Below are positions 42,045-51,668 of a stretch of DNA of 64,000 nt, in pieces. The stretch comes from Candidatus Brocadiaceae bacterium S225 (GTDB taxonomy: Bacteria; Planctomycetota; Brocadiia; Brocadiales; Scalinduaceae), in contig SMSL01000011.1 of assembly GCA_007859995.1 (NCBI GenBank), positions 1-64,000 on the forward strand. Direction: 5' to 3'. Below the pieces are notes generated by a model, which did no database searches, was not told the origin of the DNA, and saw only the letters and a list, made by a program, of their open reading frames with translations. The translations under genes were made by a program, and so were the position numbers. The stretch's first letter is position 1. The number at the start of each line of letters is the position of its first letter.

Positions 42045-43781
42045 CTATTGACTGCAACTTTTACGTATTAAATCCTTAGTACGCTCTGAAAGCACTTTTA
42101 AATCAGTAATCTGTCGATTAACTTCTTCCCTTTCAGACCATCTGGTATCACGGTAGGACGATATTCTGTTCCCAATGTCTTCGAGAACTCTATCAATTAT
42201 TTTTTCAAATTCAAACAGCAGCATATTGTTGAACCTCTCACTAATAGCATCAACTCGCTGCATAAATTCGTTTCTATATTTTTTCCGTTTTAATGGTAAT
42301 AATGAGAATCCTATTCCTGCCAGAATAGAAGCGACAATTATACCTAAAGTGTTCGGAATGAAAAAAGTACTGAGGCCTATAACTATGCCAATTGCCAGAC
42401 CCTCCAGGATAACAAAGTTTATAAAACCACTTTGTACCACCCTGTATACCTTGGCCCCCTCCAATTCACCATCCAATTCCTGAAATTGCTTAGCATACTC
42501 TCTTATGTTAATATGCTTATCAGATCCACGGTTTGTAAAATGGCGGTCTTTGCGGACAACAGAATCATCATCTGGTTTGCGTTGTAACGCAATTTCAGAT
42601 TCGATATAATCATGGGCCATATCCCACAAAACTTCGTTGTTTCTATCAACATAATCTAATGCATCATTTACTATTCTTTCCAATTCTGTCCTGGGATTTG
42701 CAACGCCAAAGACTTCTCTCTTAAATTTGTCATCAAATTTTTCACGTGCAAACTTCATAGTAATGATGGCTCTGATATTCACATGGTAATTCAAAAAGCT
42801 ATCAACTTTCTCCTTCAATCTTGCAAAAACAGATTGTGTCTCTGTCTTGTATTTATTAATATATTCCGTCATATCCTGTTTTTTATTACTCAAACGTTTT
42901 TCGAACATCTCTACGCTCTTAATCTCACTGTTACAATGTGAAACTTTATCAGTTAACACATCATTCATGCCGTCAAAAACATTCACTAAGTACTTTAAAG
43001 GGCTTAGTATCTTGAGATCCATCTTTGTTTCATAATCCATCTTTTCAAAAATAAACTGTTCTATTTTTTCAATATTACTTTTTTGCAGCAGTTCTGCATC
43101 ACCTGATGTTCTTGCGAGAAAAGCATCTTTGGAGGACATACTAATAACTTTCGGTTCGAAACCGAATAATCGGTAAAAATTCTTCTCTATAAAAGATACA
43201 ATTTCGTTTTGTTCTTCTTCAGTTTTCAAATCTATCTTATTGAGTACGAACAAAAGTTTTCTGTCCCACTTACCTTTAAGCAATTGGAGGAAAACTCTTT
43301 CGCTTTCTGTAAAAGGATGGTCTGCAGAAGTGACAAAGAGTACCACTTCAGATCTATGAATAAATCCTTCAGTGATTAGCTGATGCTCGGCTATTATCGA
43401 ATTTGTCCCGGGTGTATCGACAATGGTAAGATCTTTTAACGCTTCTAAAGGATAGGTCATTCTACACTGATGATCATCAACCTCATCTGAGGATACGTCA
43501 TCACCATAAGTGAGTAGTGTAATCTTATTAGTTGAAGGAGTTGGTCCGTCCCTGAGAATTCTTTTTCCGCATAAAGCATTCACAAAAGTGGATTTCCCTG
43601 AATTATACTCGCCAGCAACAACCAGGTATAGCGGTTCACTAATTTGTTCTGCCATTTCCGACACTTTTTTCTCTATTCCAACATCCCCTATTCTATAAAA
43701 GAACTTTTTAGCATCATCGAGGAGATCGACAACGTATTGGATATTATCCTGTTTTTCAGGCGATTTTGCGACTTCTAACAT
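42045..43781 (-). CDS. Dynamin-family GTPase
   Basis: A 578-residue bacterial dynamin-like protein. The GTPase motifs are G1 GEYNSGKST (residues 57-65), G2 threonines in GPTPSTNKIT, G3 DTPGTNS, and G4 NKID. A long helical region follows, and near residue 465-510 there are two closely spaced hydrophobic helices (FVILEGLAIGIVIGLSTFF, TLGIIVASILAGIGFSLLP), the likely membrane paddle, and then a helical C-terminus. Such proteins remodel membranes, which would be relevant in a planctomycete with internal membranes. It stands alone with about 120 bases between it and ridA. Confidence 0.88.
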   Translation of the reverse strand: MLEVAKSPEKQDNIQYVVDLLDDAKKFFYRIGDVGIEKKVSEMAEQISEPLYLVVAGEYNSGKSTFVNALCGKRILRDGPTPSTNKITLLTYGDDVSSDEVDDHQCRMTYPLEALKDLTIVDTPGTNSIIAEHQLITEGFIHRSEVVLFVTSADHPFTESERVFLQLLKGKWDRKLLFVLNKIDLKTEEEQNEIVSFIEKNFYRLFGFEPKVISMSSKDAFLARTSGDAELLQKSNIEKIEQFIFEKMDYETKMDLKILSPLKYLVNVFDGMNDVLTDKVSHCNSEIKSVEMFEKRLSNKKQDMTEYINKYKTETQSVFARLKEKVDSFLNYHVNIRAIITMKFAREKFDDKFKREVFGVANPRTELERIVNDALDYVDRNNEVLWDMAHDYIESEIALQRKPDDDSVVRKDRHFTNRGSDKHINIREYAKQFQELDGELEGAKVYRVVQSGFINFVILEGLAIGIVIGLSTFFIPNTLGIIVASILAGIGFSLLPLKRKKYRNEFMQRVDAISERFNNMLLFEFEKIIDRVLEDIGNRISSYRDTRWSEREEVNRQITDLKVLSERTKDLIRKSCSQ

Positions 43782-43904
43782 AATTTATATGGTTTCCTGA
43801 TTTCTTTGGTTTAAAAATACAATGAATCCCTTTAAAACTAGGTACTTACGAAAATAAATTATAAGGCATCACTTTCTTGCGTCAAGTAAATTTTCTTATG
43901 TATT

Positions 43905-44291
43905 TTATGTATTTATGCAGGCAATTGCATCTATTTCAATTTGAACATCCATTGGTAATCTTGAAACCTGGACAGTAGATCTCGCCGGCATCGATTTCTC
44001 AAAAAAATTTGCATACATTTCATTGACATCGGCATAATCCTCCAGATTGATTAGAAATATGGTAGTTCGTAACACATTATCAAGAGACGAGCCACCCGCT
44101 ATTAAAATGCCATTCAAATTTTCAAGTATTTGTTTTGTCTGCTCTTTAATATTCCCTTTCACGATTTCACCGTATTTTGGTTCTAATGGTATCTGGCCGG
44201 AAATAAAAAGAAGATTGCCGAATTGAACAGCCTGTGAATACGGTCCTATTGCTTGAGGCGCTTTATCAGTCGAAATAATATTTTTCTGCAT
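43905..44291 (-). CDS. ridA: RidA family enamine/imine deaminase
   Basis: A 128-residue RidA protein that hydrolyses reactive 2-aminoacrylate and related imines. Seen are TDKAPQAIGPYSQAVQFGNLLFISGQIP, the IKEQTKQILENLNGIL helix, and the catalytic arginine region STVQVSRLPMDVQIEIDAIA. I place the start at 44291, where GGAGGGAG precedes the ATG; an upstream in-frame ATG adds eight residues. Confidence 0.95.
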   Translation of the reverse strand: MQKNIISTDKAPQAIGPYSQAVQFGNLLFISGQIPLEPKYGEIVKGNIKEQTKQILENLNGILIAGGSSLDNVLRTTIFLINLEDYADVNEMYANFFEKSMPARSTVQVSRLPMDVQIEIDAIACINT

Positions 44292-44542
44292 ATTCTCCCT
44301 CCGGATTATTTTCATATTTAAAATGTATATTATGTATATTATATTCCTTTTTTTTGTATTGAGAAGTTATATTCTTGAAATTAAAGAGCTATTCTGATAT
44401 TTTGAAATTACAAGTCCTCAGCGAACCATACAAGATTTAGTGCTTTTGTGTTTCATTATTTTACTACAGGTAAGGGAGTAGATTATTGCAAGAATTTGCT
44501 ATTCCCAGGAAGAATTTTCATACAAACAAAAATTGAAATGTT

Positions 44543-45637
44543 ATGCAATTATTGAAAACTAAGATGAATCCCAGCTTAAGTGATATTGAAGAAAAGGTAA
44601 TTAATGGTGATCGTCTTGATTTTGAAGATGGTATCAGGTTATTTGAGTCTCCTGATATTCTTACGATAGGCAGACTTGCAAATATAGTAAGGGAGAGAAT
44701 CAATAACAACAAAGTTTTTTACATTATAAACAGGCACATAAATTATTCAAATATATGTAAAAATAAATGCAAATTTTGCGCATTCAGACGTGAAGAGGGT
44801 GAAAATGGCGCATACCAAATGAGCATTAAAGAAATTATAGACAAGGCTTCGAAAATCATTCAGGAAAAGGCCACTGAATTACATATTGTCGGAGGTCTCC
44901 ATCCTGCACTGGGGATTGATTTTTACGTTGATATGATTAGCTCTATTCATAAGCGTTTTCCGGAAGTGCATCTGCAGGCTTTTACAGCAGTCGAAATATC
45001 TCATTTCGCCGGAATCTCCGGGATGACGACTTATGAAGTATTAAAGAGACTTAAAGATGCCGGACTTGGATCGCTCCCCGGAGGAGGTGCAGAGGTGTTT
45101 TCTACCGCTATCAGGGAAGAACTTTGTCCTGAAAAACTGAGTGGCGAAGAGTGGTTAAATACTATGCGAACAGCACATAATTTAGGAATAAAGAGCAACG
45201 CAACCATGTTATATGGTCATATAGAAACGAATGAAGACCGGATAAGCCATTTATTAAAACTGCGCGAACTCCAGGATGAGACAGGAGGATTCATGTCATT
45301 CATACCCCTTGCCTTTCATCCAAAAAACACTGATATGGAGAATATCTCCAGCGCTGCCGGTATCCTGGACTTGAAGATACTGGCCATAGGGAGACTAATG
45401 CTGGACAATTTTGATCATATAAAAGCATTCTGGATAATGCTTGGTATTAAGATTTCTCAGATATCACTAAGCTTTGGAGTTGATGATATTGATGGTACAG
45501 TGGCTGAAGAAAAAATTACTCATTCCGCCGGTGCTGAAACACCGGAAGCATTAACAGTGGATGACATCAAATCATTAATAGAAGAAACCGGACGTGAGCC
45601 TGTTGAGAGAGATACACTTTACAACCACATGAATTAG
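44543..45637 (+). CDS. mqnE: Aminofutalosine synthase (radical SAM)
   Basis: MqnE adds the adenosyl radical to 3-[(1-carboxyvinyl)oxy]benzoate to make aminofutalosine, an early step of menaquinone synthesis without the Men enzymes. The 364-residue protein shows NRHINYSNICKNKCKFCAF with the Cx3Cx2C cluster motif, ELHIVGGLHPALGIDFY, QAFTAVEISHFA and LPGGGAEVFS, all typical of MqnE rather than MqnC. An ATG seven codons into the ORF is an alternative start. It implies that this organism makes menaquinone by the futalosine route. Confidence 0.93.
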   Translation: MQLLKTKMNPSLSDIEEKVINGDRLDFEDGIRLFESPDILTIGRLANIVRERINNNKVFYIINRHINYSNICKNKCKFCAFRREEGENGAYQMSIKEIIDKASKIIQEKATELHIVGGLHPALGIDFYVDMISSIHKRFPEVHLQAFTAVEISHFAGISGMTTYEVLKRLKDAGLGSLPGGGAEVFSTAIREELCPEKLSGEEWLNTMRTAHNLGIKSNATMLYGHIETNEDRISHLLKLRELQDETGGFMSFIPLAFHPKNTDMENISSAAGILDLKILAIGRLMLDNFDHIKAFWIMLGIKISQISLSFGVDDIDGTVAEEKITHSAGAETPEALTVDDIKSLIEETGREPVERDTLYNHMN

Positions 45638-45723
45638 ATAGAAACAGACAAATTCGCTAATAATTAAAGACTGATAGGTTTATTATCGTTGGTTTTCTGT
45701 TTTTTATCTCTACTGCAAAAAAA

Positions 45724-45765
45724 AAGGCTCTTTAAAATATCCAATTGGACACCTCAAAGAGCCTT
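45724..45765 (-). terminator. Rho-independent terminator of the 45788 cytochrome gene
   Basis: On the minus strand AAGGCTCTTT (45756-45765) pairs with AAAGAGCCTT (45724-45733) and is followed by a run of T residues (A run at 45717-45725 on the plus strand). It lies about 20 bases past the cytochrome stop codon. Confidence 0.85.
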
Positions 45766-45787
45766 AGACTTATAATTAAACGTTACC

Positions 45788-46186
45788 TTATTTTGAACCG
45801 CCAAATGTTCTGACTATGTTAACAAGTTTCTGTATTGCGTCAGCTGAAATTCTTCCTCTGCACTTTGTACATCCCTTGTCATTGGATTCCAGAAATTTGA
45901 CCATCTCCTTATCTGTTTTTGATGCCTGCCATGCTGCATCGGTAAAATCAGGCACTCCTCTTTTTATTCCTTCTGAAGTTCCCTTACCGCCGTTACCGTG
46001 GCAATATACACATGTCTCCATCGTTCCGAATGAACCCTGAATAGCACCTGTCGCGTAAACAAAATAATAACTTTTTTCCGGGTCGCCATACAAGTCTTCC
46101 AACTCATCTGCCTGACTTGAGAAACATAACGCGAAACATGATACCGCTAGAATTCCTACAATGCATAATACATTTAACTTCTTCAT
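45788..46186 (-). CDS. Exported monohaem c-type cytochrome
   Basis: A 132-residue protein with a signal peptide (LNVLCIVGILAVSCFALCFSSQA). One CxxCH haem site is seen as CVYCHGNGGKGTSEG, in the usual cytochrome c class I setting (TMETCVYCHGNGGKG, then GVPDFTDAAWQ). A second CxxC near the C-terminus reads CTKCRGR, where the haem-ligand histidine is replaced by arginine, so it is either degenerate or serves another purpose. It should be located in the periplasm or the equivalent outer compartment and take part in electron transfer. Confidence 0.88.
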   Translation of the reverse strand: MKKLNVLCIVGILAVSCFALCFSSQADELEDLYGDPEKSYYFVYATGAIQGSFGTMETCVYCHGNGGKGTSEGIKRGVPDFTDAAWQASKTDKEMVKFLESNDKGCTKCRGRISADAIQKLVNIVRTFGGSK

Positions 46187-46270
46187 ATACCAAACCTCCC
46201 AAAATCATAATTATATTCAAATTTTATCTGATAATGTTAGTAATAAAAAATCCCTATGATAAAACAAAAT

Positions 46271-46699
46271 TTAAGGACTCATTTTTCTGTTCTTTTTCTC
46301 TGTGTCATAGACCTTGTGACAAGCCTTACAGGAAAGCTCCAAAAACCTTAATGCGTGCCCTGCAACCTCAACAGCACCTACTGCTTCTGCCTGAGCGGCT
46401 TCCTGGATTTTTGCAAGATGTACAGTTACCATCTTGCTGATAGCAGCGTGAGTTTTGTCATTGTGAGTTCTCTTAGCCTCGACCGCGATCATTTCTTTTG
46501 CTGCTCCTGCAACTTCTTTAAAATTATATGGTGCAAATTCGTCATTAGGGAGCAGTCCGTTATTCATCTTTATCTTTAAAAAGTTGACTCTCTGCTTGCT
46601 ACACAACTCTTGATCACTTGCCGCAAAACCTGTTGTTGCACCTGTTAAAAACATTGCTGACGCGATTATACCTGCTACAAAGAAATTTTTCACCTTCAT
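46271..46699 (-). CDS. Exported cytochrome c'-like protein
   Basis: A 142-residue protein with a signal peptide (NFFVAGIIASAMFLTGATTGFAA). It is largely helical, with a C-terminal haem site CKACHKVYD, the position and pattern of the four-helix-bundle cytochrome c' group. These proteins often bind nitric oxide. GGAGG lies upstream. It forms a same-strand series with the other two cytochromes (45788 and 47015), separated by 85 and 315 bases. Confidence 0.85.
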   Translation of the reverse strand: MKVKNFFVAGIIASAMFLTGATTGFAASDQELCSKQRVNFLKIKMNNGLLPNDEFAPYNFKEVAGAAKEMIAVEAKRTHNDKTHAAISKMVTVHLAKIQEAAQAEAVGAVEVAGHALRFLELSCKACHKVYDTEKKNRKMSP

Positions 46700-47014
46700 T
46701 ATACTTATGCCTCCTTTAATTAAAAAAATAAGCCCCTTTCACTGGTTAGCCAAAGAGTAAAGCCCTAGTCTGTATATAGTAAAATAACAAACTCCGCAAA
46801 GTTCTACATATTTATTTTATAAAATATAAAACTTCACCCCCCTTCAATCTCAAACTATATGTTTAATCAACCCAATACAGTTCTCACTGAAGGACTAATA
46901 TTAAACAATTCTGGGTAAATATATCATCGTGAAAGAACAGAGTCAAGTAAAAACTCACAGTAACTTTCAAAGACAACTAAGCATTTTTTTAGTGGTCTCC
47001 AAGCGGGGATGTTG
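46700..47014. other. Gene-free stretch between two cytochrome genes
   Basis: AT-rich, with no ORF, repeat or hairpin that I can support. It probably contains the promoter of the 46271 cytochrome. Confidence 0.5.
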
Positions 47015-47536
47015 TTACCCGCTATGCTTCTTCTCTTTGTATAAATTAGGATAAATATGTATGTCCAGATGCTTATGACAAATGGCGCAAGTTTGCCTTA
47101 AACGCCTAACCTGCCATTGTTGATCTTCAAGCGCCCCCTCTTTATCCCCGTTTTTTGCAATCTCAGCCATCTTCTCAGCTTCTACCTGCATTATCTTCAT
47201 CTGCTCTTCATATTTAAAATCATCAGGTTTTGCATATTTGATCCTTACTTTCTTTGTTACTTTTGCTATGTTTTCCCCGGCTTCAAGAATTTGCTTCCAT
47301 TGTTTTTTTTTGTATTTGTAATAGCCGGATATTTCTTCTACTATTTTGTAGTTCTTGTCTATATCCTCCATCATTCGTGCCAATTCACTCTTTTCCTTTT
47401 CAGGTTCCTCACCTGTAAGTTCGTCTGCACCTTTAATTTGCTCAGATGGTACATTATTCTCTGAACCCTGAGCCATTTTGTATTGAAAACTACCGACTGT
47501 TAAGAAAATAAATAAAGCTATCAAAATTTTGTGCAT
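47015..47536 (-). CDS. Exported monohaem cytochrome, helical, C-terminal CxxCH
   Basis: A 173-residue protein with a signal peptide (KILIALFIFLTVGSFQYKMAQG). A charged low-complexity segment follows (EQIKGADELTGEEPEKEKSE), then predicted helices, and finally a C-terminal haem motif CAICHKHLDIHIYPN. The C-terminal CxxCH placement again resembles cytochrome c' and related helical cytochromes; extra histidines follow the motif and one may be the second haem ligand. It is probably periplasmic. Confidence 0.82.
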   Translation of the reverse strand: MHKILIALFIFLTVGSFQYKMAQGSENNVPSEQIKGADELTGEEPEKEKSELARMMEDIDKNYKIVEEISGYYKYKKKQWKQILEAGENIAKVTKKVRIKYAKPDDFKYEEQMKIMQVEAEKMAEIAKNGDKEGALEDQQWQVRRLRQTCAICHKHLDIHIYPNLYKEKKHSG

Positions 47537-47905
47537 AATAAAATCCTCTCTAATTATTTAATGAAAACTTAAATCATCGCAGATAACGTGCCGATATGTC
47601 ACAAATAAAGCAAAACAACGTAAGGTCTTTAGAATCAGAACCTTACACATATATACATAAATGATGCAACTGATTATATCAAAAGAATGGCTAAATTCAA
47701 CCGTTATATTGAAGCATATTAGCCAAGTCTATTAATCTCTTGCAAATAATTCTGCCCGGCAATATAATCTTGAACACTGTCAGCCTTCTAACATAAATCG
47801 TCACTGTCAGTTGCCGCTTTCAAAGGTCTGTTGGCAATGTTGATCAATATCGGTAGGTATTCTATAAATAATCTGTTACGTTACAATAAAGGAACAATTA
47901 TTATT
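47537..47905. other. Divergent intergenic region (cytochrome / proS)
   Basis: No gene is visible. It contains an inverted repeat GTAAGGT...ACCTTAC (47620-47646) of unknown role. It must hold the promoters of both the minus-strand cytochrome at 47536 and proS. Confidence 0.45.
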
Positions 47906-49612
47906 ATGAAGTGGTCCCAGACATTTATACCAACATTAAAGGAAACCCCCAGTGACGCTGAAGTTGAAAGTCACAAACTTATGATTCGATCCGGCATGAT
48001 CAGAAAATTGTCGGCGGGTATCTACTCATACTTACCACTTGGTACTAAGATATTACACAAAGTAACCGCAATTATCCGTGAAGAGATGGATAAATCCGGC
48101 GCTATTGAGCTCTCTTTACCCGCTTTGCAGCCCTTGACACTCTTAGAGCTTAGTGGAAGGATAGATGCTTTCGGTGATGACTTACTTAGCATGAAGGACC
48201 GACATAAAAAAGACATAGCCTTGAGCCCTACTCACGAGGAGGTTATTACCGATTTAGTTAAGAATGAGGTCAGTTCATATAAACAACTGCCTTTAATTTT
48301 ATATCAGATACAGACTAAATTCAGGGATGAGGCCAGACCGAGATTTGGTGTTTTACGAAGCAAAGAGTTCTTAATGAAAGATGCCTATAGTTTCGATACA
48401 GACGATGATAGCCTTAATAACAGCTATCAGAATATGTACGATACATATTGCAGGATTTTCAAACGATGCAAATTGGATTTCTTAGCTGTAGAAGCCGATA
48501 CCGGCGCAATGGGAGGTGACGTTTCACACGAATTCATGGTTCCTAATGAAAACGGAGAGGACGTAATAGCCAAATGCAGGAGTTGCGACTATAGTGCAAA
48601 CCGTGAAAAAGCCGAGCCGTCTCCCATTGAATCCGATGACAATGTTACACCGGACGATCCAAAAGAGGTCTCTACACCGAACATGACAACGATAAAAGAG
48701 GTAAGCAATTTCCTAAACATAGAATCAAACAAAATGGTCAAAACACTGATCTACACACACGGCAATAAACATGTAGCTGTTCTCGTACGTGGGGATCACG
48801 ACGTAAATGAAGCGAAACTGTCAAAGGTGTTATCAAGTGATGAGATAGCTTTGGCAAATGAAGAAACCGTTGTAGAACTGACAGATGCACCTGTGGGTTT
48901 TGCAGGTCCGATTGGCTTGAATGCGCAGATAATAGCAGACCAGGCAGTCACTGTTCTTAAAAATTGCGTTGTTGGAGGCAATAAGGCTGATACCCATATT
49001 ATGAATGTAAACCCTGACAAAGACTTTAAAATTGACAGATCTGCTGATATTCGATTTGTCACCGAAAATGATAGATGCCCTAAGTGTAATGATGTGCTCG
49101 ATATTTCCAACGGAATTGAGCTTGGGCATGTTTTTAAACTGGGGACAAGATACAGCGACTCACTGGGTGCAAAGTTCCTTGATAAAAACGGCAAGGAACG
49201 TACTATTGTAATGGGGTCGTATGGTATTGGTGTTAACAGGATTCTGGCAGCGACCATAGAGAAATCTCATGATTCTAATGGTATAATCTGGCCACTACCA
49301 CTGGCGCCATACGAGGTACTGATTGTGCCTATAAACTTTAAAGATGAAACTATCATGGATACAGCGACAAAGATCTATGACGAGTTATGTGATGCCGGGA
49401 TTGATACACTGCTTGACGACAGGGACCAGAGACCGGGCTTCAAATTCAAGGATGCGGATCTCATAGGTATACCAATCAGGATTACTGTTGGTAAACGACT
49501 CAAGGAGACCGGCGAGCTTGAGATCAAGTTACGCTCTAAAGAAGAAGTACATTATGCAACGCCTGAAAACTTACTCACTGAAATAAGAAAGCACATGGAC
49601 TCTTTGAGATAA
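47906..49612 (+). CDS. proS: Prolyl-tRNA synthetase (bacterial type)
   Basis: A class II tRNA synthetase of 568 residues. It starts MKWSQTFIPTLKETPSDAEVESHKLMIRSGMIRKLSAGIYSYLPLG, as usual; an upstream in-frame ATG at 47831 would add 25 unusual residues. Motif 2 includes FRDEARPRFGVLRSKEFLMKDAYSF. The middle (about residues 225-395) is the YbaK-like editing domain (KTLIYTHGNKHVAVLVRGDHDVNEAKL). GSYGIGVNRILAATIE is motif 3, and the C-terminal anticodon-binding domain contains DDRDQRPGFKFKDADLIG. It starts an operon with the DUF4416 and ndk genes. Confidence 0.96.
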   Translation: MKWSQTFIPTLKETPSDAEVESHKLMIRSGMIRKLSAGIYSYLPLGTKILHKVTAIIREEMDKSGAIELSLPALQPLTLLELSGRIDAFGDDLLSMKDRHKKDIALSPTHEEVITDLVKNEVSSYKQLPLILYQIQTKFRDEARPRFGVLRSKEFLMKDAYSFDTDDDSLNNSYQNMYDTYCRIFKRCKLDFLAVEADTGAMGGDVSHEFMVPNENGEDVIAKCRSCDYSANREKAEPSPIESDDNVTPDDPKEVSTPNMTTIKEVSNFLNIESNKMVKTLIYTHGNKHVAVLVRGDHDVNEAKLSKVLSSDEIALANEETVVELTDAPVGFAGPIGLNAQIIADQAVTVLKNCVVGGNKADTHIMNVNPDKDFKIDRSADIRFVTENDRCPKCNDVLDISNGIELGHVFKLGTRYSDSLGAKFLDKNGKERTIVMGSYGIGVNRILAATIEKSHDSNGIIWPLPLAPYEVLIVPINFKDETIMDTATKIYDELCDAGIDTLLDDRDQRPGFKFKDADLIGIPIRITVGKRLKETGELEIKLRSKEEVHYATPENLLTEIRKHMDSLR

Positions 49613-49672
49613 AAATTGCACTCCCTGGCACATTTTCTACGCCCAGCCGGGCTGTGTGCATAAAATAATATA

Positions 49673-50212
49673 ATGGCCGATATTAGCTTACCTAAACCGG
49701 TAAAACTTTTTGTAGGAATCATTTCCTGTAATAATGAACTTTTAGCTGACGTAGAAAGCTTACTTGTAAAACGTTTTGGAGAGGTTGATATGAAGAGTGA
49801 AATCATCCCATTCAATTTCACAGATTACTACACAAAGGATATGGGGGCAAGTCTCTCAAGACAGTTTATATGTTTCAGAAAACTTATAAACCCCGAAGAG
49901 CTTCCCGCTATTAAAATCTGGACAAATAAATTGGAAGACAAGTTTAGACACAATCGTGAGTTTGAAGTTATCAGGCCAATTAATTTAGATCCGGGATATT
50001 TGACACATTGCAATCTCATACTTGCCTCTACTAAGGATTATTACCATCGAATTCATCTTCAGGGTGGTATTTATGCGGAGGTTACACTGTTTTACCAACA
50101 TGAGGTTTTTAAGAACCTGCCATGGACATATCCTGATTTTCAGACAGAAGAGTATAAAAACTTTTTTTTAAAGGTAAGGGCTGTATATGCAAAAGACATT
50201 AGTAATAATTAA
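49673..50212 (+). CDS. DUF4416 family protein
   Basis: A 179-residue protein of DUF4416. Typical segments are KPVKLFVGIISCNNELLADVE, FTDYYTKDMGASLSRQFICFRKLI, INLDPGYLTHCNLILAST and YAEVTLFYQHEVFKNLPWTYPDF. The function is unknown. It overlaps ndk by 26 bases and lies 60 bases after proS. Confidence 0.88.
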   Translation: MADISLPKPVKLFVGIISCNNELLADVESLLVKRFGEVDMKSEIIPFNFTDYYTKDMGASLSRQFICFRKLINPEELPAIKIWTNKLEDKFRHNREFEVIRPINLDPGYLTHCNLILASTKDYYHRIHLQGGIYAEVTLFYQHEVFKNLPWTYPDFQTEEYKNFFLKVRAVYAKDISNN

Positions 50213-50669
50213 GCCGGATGCTGTACAACGTCGTTTAATCGGCAAAATTATCAACAGGTTTGAAGAAAAGGGATTGGAAATAATAGGATTAAAAATAACT
50301 GTTATCTCCAAAGAATTGGCAAAAGAGCATTATTCAGTTCATGACGGTAAGGACTATTATAAAAAACTTATAGAATTCATGATTTCCGGACCTGCGGTGA
50401 TGATGGTATTAAGAGGAAAAAAAGCAATAGAAGTTACCCGAAAACTTATGGGCTCCACATTCGGACACGAGGCCGCTCCCGGAACAATAAGAGGTGATTT
50501 CGCAATGAGTAAGCGTTGCAACCTGCTGCATAGTTCAGATTCGGAAGAGTCAGCGGAAAGAGAGATATCACTCTTCTTTGAAAATGAAGACCTTATACAA
50601 AATGACCAATCATGCCTGAAATGGATATACGACTTGCCAGGTAGTCCGACAGACGAGGACTCCTTTTAG
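50187..50669 (+). CDS. ndk: Nucleoside diphosphate kinase
   Basis: Ndk transfers phosphate between nucleoside tri- and diphosphates. The 160-residue protein has KTLVIIKPDAVQRRLIG, HYSVHDGKDYYKKLIEFMISGPAVMMVLRG, GTIRGDFAMS and the active-site histidine in NLLHSSDS. It is about 20 residues longer than most bacterial forms, because of a C-terminal tail (CLKWIYDLPG...), a tail also seen in some planctomycetes and deltaproteobacteria as far as I know. Its start lies inside the DUF4416 gene. Confidence 0.95.
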   Translation: MQKTLVIIKPDAVQRRLIGKIINRFEEKGLEIIGLKITVISKELAKEHYSVHDGKDYYKKLIEFMISGPAVMMVLRGKKAIEVTRKLMGSTFGHEAAPGTIRGDFAMSKRCNLLHSSDSEESAEREISLFFENEDLIQNDQSCLKWIYDLPGSPTDEDSF

Positions 50670-50828
50670 AAATCTTCCTGCATGCATGAGGAACTTTAAA
50701 AAAACCCACGAAAAAAACACTAAAAAAGCACATTCGTGATACTTCGCAATTTTCGTGTTGAAATAGTATTGCCGAAGTCTTAACTTAATTACTGATTTTT
50801 CCATTTTTGCGGTGAACTAGTTTCTTAG

Positions 50829-51668
50829 ATGCAATTAAAAACATTCATAACAAAAACAATCCTGTTTATACTCATCACCATCCCTGTCGGTTGTGCTACA
50901 CATAGCGCCAGACCTTACATTGATGATAAACTATCAGATAAACCAGGCGTCGACCTCAGCAAGGTTCAGACTCTCTCGTTCTCAAAAGTAAAAGAAACAA
51001 TACTTACAGAGAGATTACGATTTAACACGCTAAAGGCAAAAGCCGACATAATAATTACAACTCCTGAAATTAAAGGAGAGTTCAGATGCAAGGGAATCTT
51101 AAGATTTCAAAAATCCGGAAAGATTAGAGTGATCGGATCCAAGCTTGCAACGACGGTCTTTGATATGCTTTCAGATGGAGATAACTTTTGGTTTTATCTG
51201 CCGAAAGAGAGAGTCGTTTATACAGGAAAATCTGATACGGTGAAAAGACCAGACACCAGCGCGTATATATTCCCTGACGATATAGCCGCTCTTTTAGAAT
51301 ATGATAAGCTCTTCGAAGGAAGATCGGCCTATATGGAAACATGGCCGGCTTTCTGGTTAGTTCACGTATTAGATAAGAGAGGTGAAGAACTCGTGTCATA
51401 CAGCAGATTGAGGGTGGACAGGATTGATAGCACAGTCACGGAACTCACCATGTTTAAGCCTGATAGTTTTATCAAGGCACTGGCGTCGTTCCATGATTAT
51501 GCAGATATAAACGGCCAGTCTATTCCCGAAGCAATTCAGATACATTGGCCGGATACAAATACTACCTTAACCCTACACCTGAACAATATTATTATAAACG
51601 AACCTCTTAAACCTGAGATATTTCAATTTAAGAAGCCAAAAAAAGCCGAGATTATTGAGATAAATTGA
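50829..51668 (+). CDS. LolA/LolB-like outer-membrane lipoprotein
   Basis: A 279-residue lipoprotein. The signal peptide ends in ITIPVGC with the lipid-bearing Cys22. The body resembles LolB/DUF4292 proteins: RFNTLKAKADIIITTPEIKGEFRCKGILRFQKSGKIRVIGSKL, then FWFYLPKERVVYTGK. It probably accepts or inserts lipoproteins in the outer membrane. The 150 bases upstream contain CACGAAAAAAACACTAAAAA-type repeat words. It is the counterpart of the soluble LolA-like protein at 37612. Confidence 0.75.
   Translation: MQLKTFITKTILFILITIPVGCATHSARPYIDDKLSDKPGVDLSKVQTLSFSKVKETILTERLRFNTLKAKADIIITTPEIKGEFRCKGILRFQKSGKIRVIGSKLATTVFDMLSDGDNFWFYLPKERVVYTGKSDTVKRPDTSAYIFPDDIAALLEYDKLFEGRSAYMETWPAFWLVHVLDKRGEELVSYSRLRVDRIDSTVTELTMFKPDSFIKALASFHDYADINGQSIPEAIQIHWPDTNTTLTLHLNNIIINEPLKPEIFQFKKPKKAEIIEIN

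Noticed and set aside
48796-49257. 153-codon minus-strand ORF inside proS
   Set aside because: Antisense to the editing and catalytic domains of prolyl-tRNA synthetase; shadow frame.
49613-49672. GCCCAGCCGGGC hairpin between proS and the DUF4416 gene as a terminator
   Set aside because: The stem is short, no T run follows, and the genes behave as an operon.
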